Part shown: piece after piece, positions 6,685 through 7,172 of the stretch
How positions within the stretch are numbered: position 1 is the stretch's first letter
Layout of the letters: every line of letters begins with the position of its first letter
DNA from: Holophaga sp.
GTDB lineage: Bacteria; Acidobacteriota; Holophagae; Holophagales; Holophagaceae
Direction of reading: 5' to 3'
NCBI GenBank assembly: GCA_030691225.1
Contig: JAUYES010000576.1
Location: 1-7,172, forward strand
DNA length: 7,172 bases
Position numbers and translations under genes: made by a program
The notes under the pieces: model-generated
Database searches by the model: none
What the model saw: only the letters and a program-made list of their open reading frames with translations
What the model was told of the DNA's origin: nothing

Positions 6685-7172
6685 ATGCATCTTTTTGACC
6701 GCGCATTCCGTCTCGTCCTGCCTTTGGGCGCAGTCGCGGTGCTGGGAACGGTCCTCGCGGTGGGTTGGTTCACTCAGCCTGATCGCTATGCCAAGGGCTT
6801 TGCACCGCAGCAACCCATTCCCTTTTCCCATCAGCTCCACGCGGGAACACTCAAGATGTCCTGCACCTACTGCCATTCCGGGGTCACCAAATCCAGAGCG
6901 GCCGGCATCCCCAGCGTGGAAACCTGCATGGGCTGTCATAAAGTGACCAAGACCGATACACCCGCCATCAAGGAATTGACGCGCATTTTCAATGCTGGCG
7001 AGGCCCTGCCCTGGAAACGCGTGCATACCCTCCCGGATCACGTGTTCTTCGATCACCGCCCCCATGTCAACTCGGGCGTCGCCTGTCAGACCTGCCACGG
7101 CGAGGTCCAGAACATGAAGGTAGTCACCCGTGAAATGGGAATGCGCATGGGCAACTGCCTGGCCTGCCACCG
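6685..7172 (+). CDS. actA: Multihaem cytochrome c, ActA-like subunit of alternative complex III (5' part only)
   Basis: The 162 complete codons in the window encode a membrane-anchored periplasmic multihaem c-type cytochrome. A short N-terminus (MHLFDRAFR) is followed by one hydrophobic segment (about residues 9-29) acting as a signal anchor. Four CXXCH haem sites are visible: CTYCH (60-64), CMGCH (81-85), CQTCH (134-138) and CLACH (158-162, at the right edge). Extra histidines in FSHQLHAG (47-54) and in DHVFFDHRPHVNSG (118-131) are candidate distal ligands for bis-His haems. The pattern QPIPFSHQLHAG, AGIPSVETCMGCH, LPWKRVHTLPDHVFFDH, then GVACQTCHG is characteristic of ActA, the pentahaem subunit of alternative complex III, a quinol:electron-acceptor oxidoreductase. 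A fifth haem would lie beyond the edge. Related proteins such as QrcA of the Qrc complex share this fold, so the following genes (an ActB-like molybdopterin/iron-sulfur protein, ActC) would decide. It is transcribed away from the pan operon and probably opens its own operon. Confidence 0.85.
   Translation, partial: MHLFDRAFRLVLPLGAVAVLGTVLAVGWFTQPDRYAKGFAPQQPIPFSHQLHAGTLKMSCTYCHSGVTKSRAAGIPSVETCMGCHKVTKTDTPAIKELTRIFNAGEALPWKRVHTLPDHVFFDHRPHVNSGVACQTCHGEVQNMKVVTREMGMRMGNCLACH

Noticed and set aside
6457..7170. Minus-strand open frame of 237 codons opposite the cytochrome gene
   Set aside because: The plus strand carries four CXXCH haem motifs, a signal anchor and a strong ribosome-binding site; the minus frame is antisense noise.
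1..7172. CRISPR arrays, insertion sequences, tRNA or rRNA genes, phage or defence genes
   Set aside because: No repeat-spacer pattern, terminal inverted repeats, transposase motifs or tRNA-like cloverleaf was found; coding is almost continuous with housekeeping genes.

Overview
The window is a compact, ordinary-looking bacterial chromosome segment with a moderately high GC content and strong Shine-Dalgarno sites. It holds five genes on the minus strand and one on the plus strand, the latter diverging from them. The first and last genes run off the window edges. Reading the minus strand in its own direction (high to low coordinates), the order is: a large 1149-codon gene for a degenerate kinase-like / STAND ATPase-like / TPR protein, then panB, panC, panD, and the 5' part of an RNase E/G gene (rng). 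On the plus strand, after a 259-bp divergent spacer, starts a membrane-anchored multihaem cytochrome c that resembles ActA, the first subunit of alternative complex III.

The metabolic core is panBCD. PanB makes ketopantoate from 2-oxoisovalerate, PanD makes beta-alanine from aspartate, and PanC condenses beta-alanine with pantoate to give pantothenate, the precursor of coenzyme A. PanE or another ketopantoate reductase is not in the window. The catalytic residues of PanB, PanC and PanD are all visible, so the pathway segment looks functional.

The least expected element is the large gene just upstream of panB. It overlaps panB by ATGA, so the two are probably translationally coupled. Its central part has the layout of a STAND/AAA_16 regulator ATPase: entry motif, P-loop position, Walker B-like strand, GNP motif, winged-helix-like region and TPR array. 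However, the P-loop lysine and Ser/Thr are replaced by Gln-Asp. Its N-terminus resembles an eroded Ser/Thr kinase fold without the HRD and DFG motifs. It therefore looks like a protein scaffold derived from a kinase-ATPase-TPR regulator, placed at the head of a vitamin B5 operon. Its function is unknown.

Organism: the ActA-type cytochrome beginning an alternative complex III locus, a kinase/ATPase/TPR-derived protein and the base composition would suit Acidobacteriota (for example the Holophagae) or a deltaproteobacterial/myxobacterial relative. This is an inference from gene content and style; no marker gene in the window fixes the taxon.
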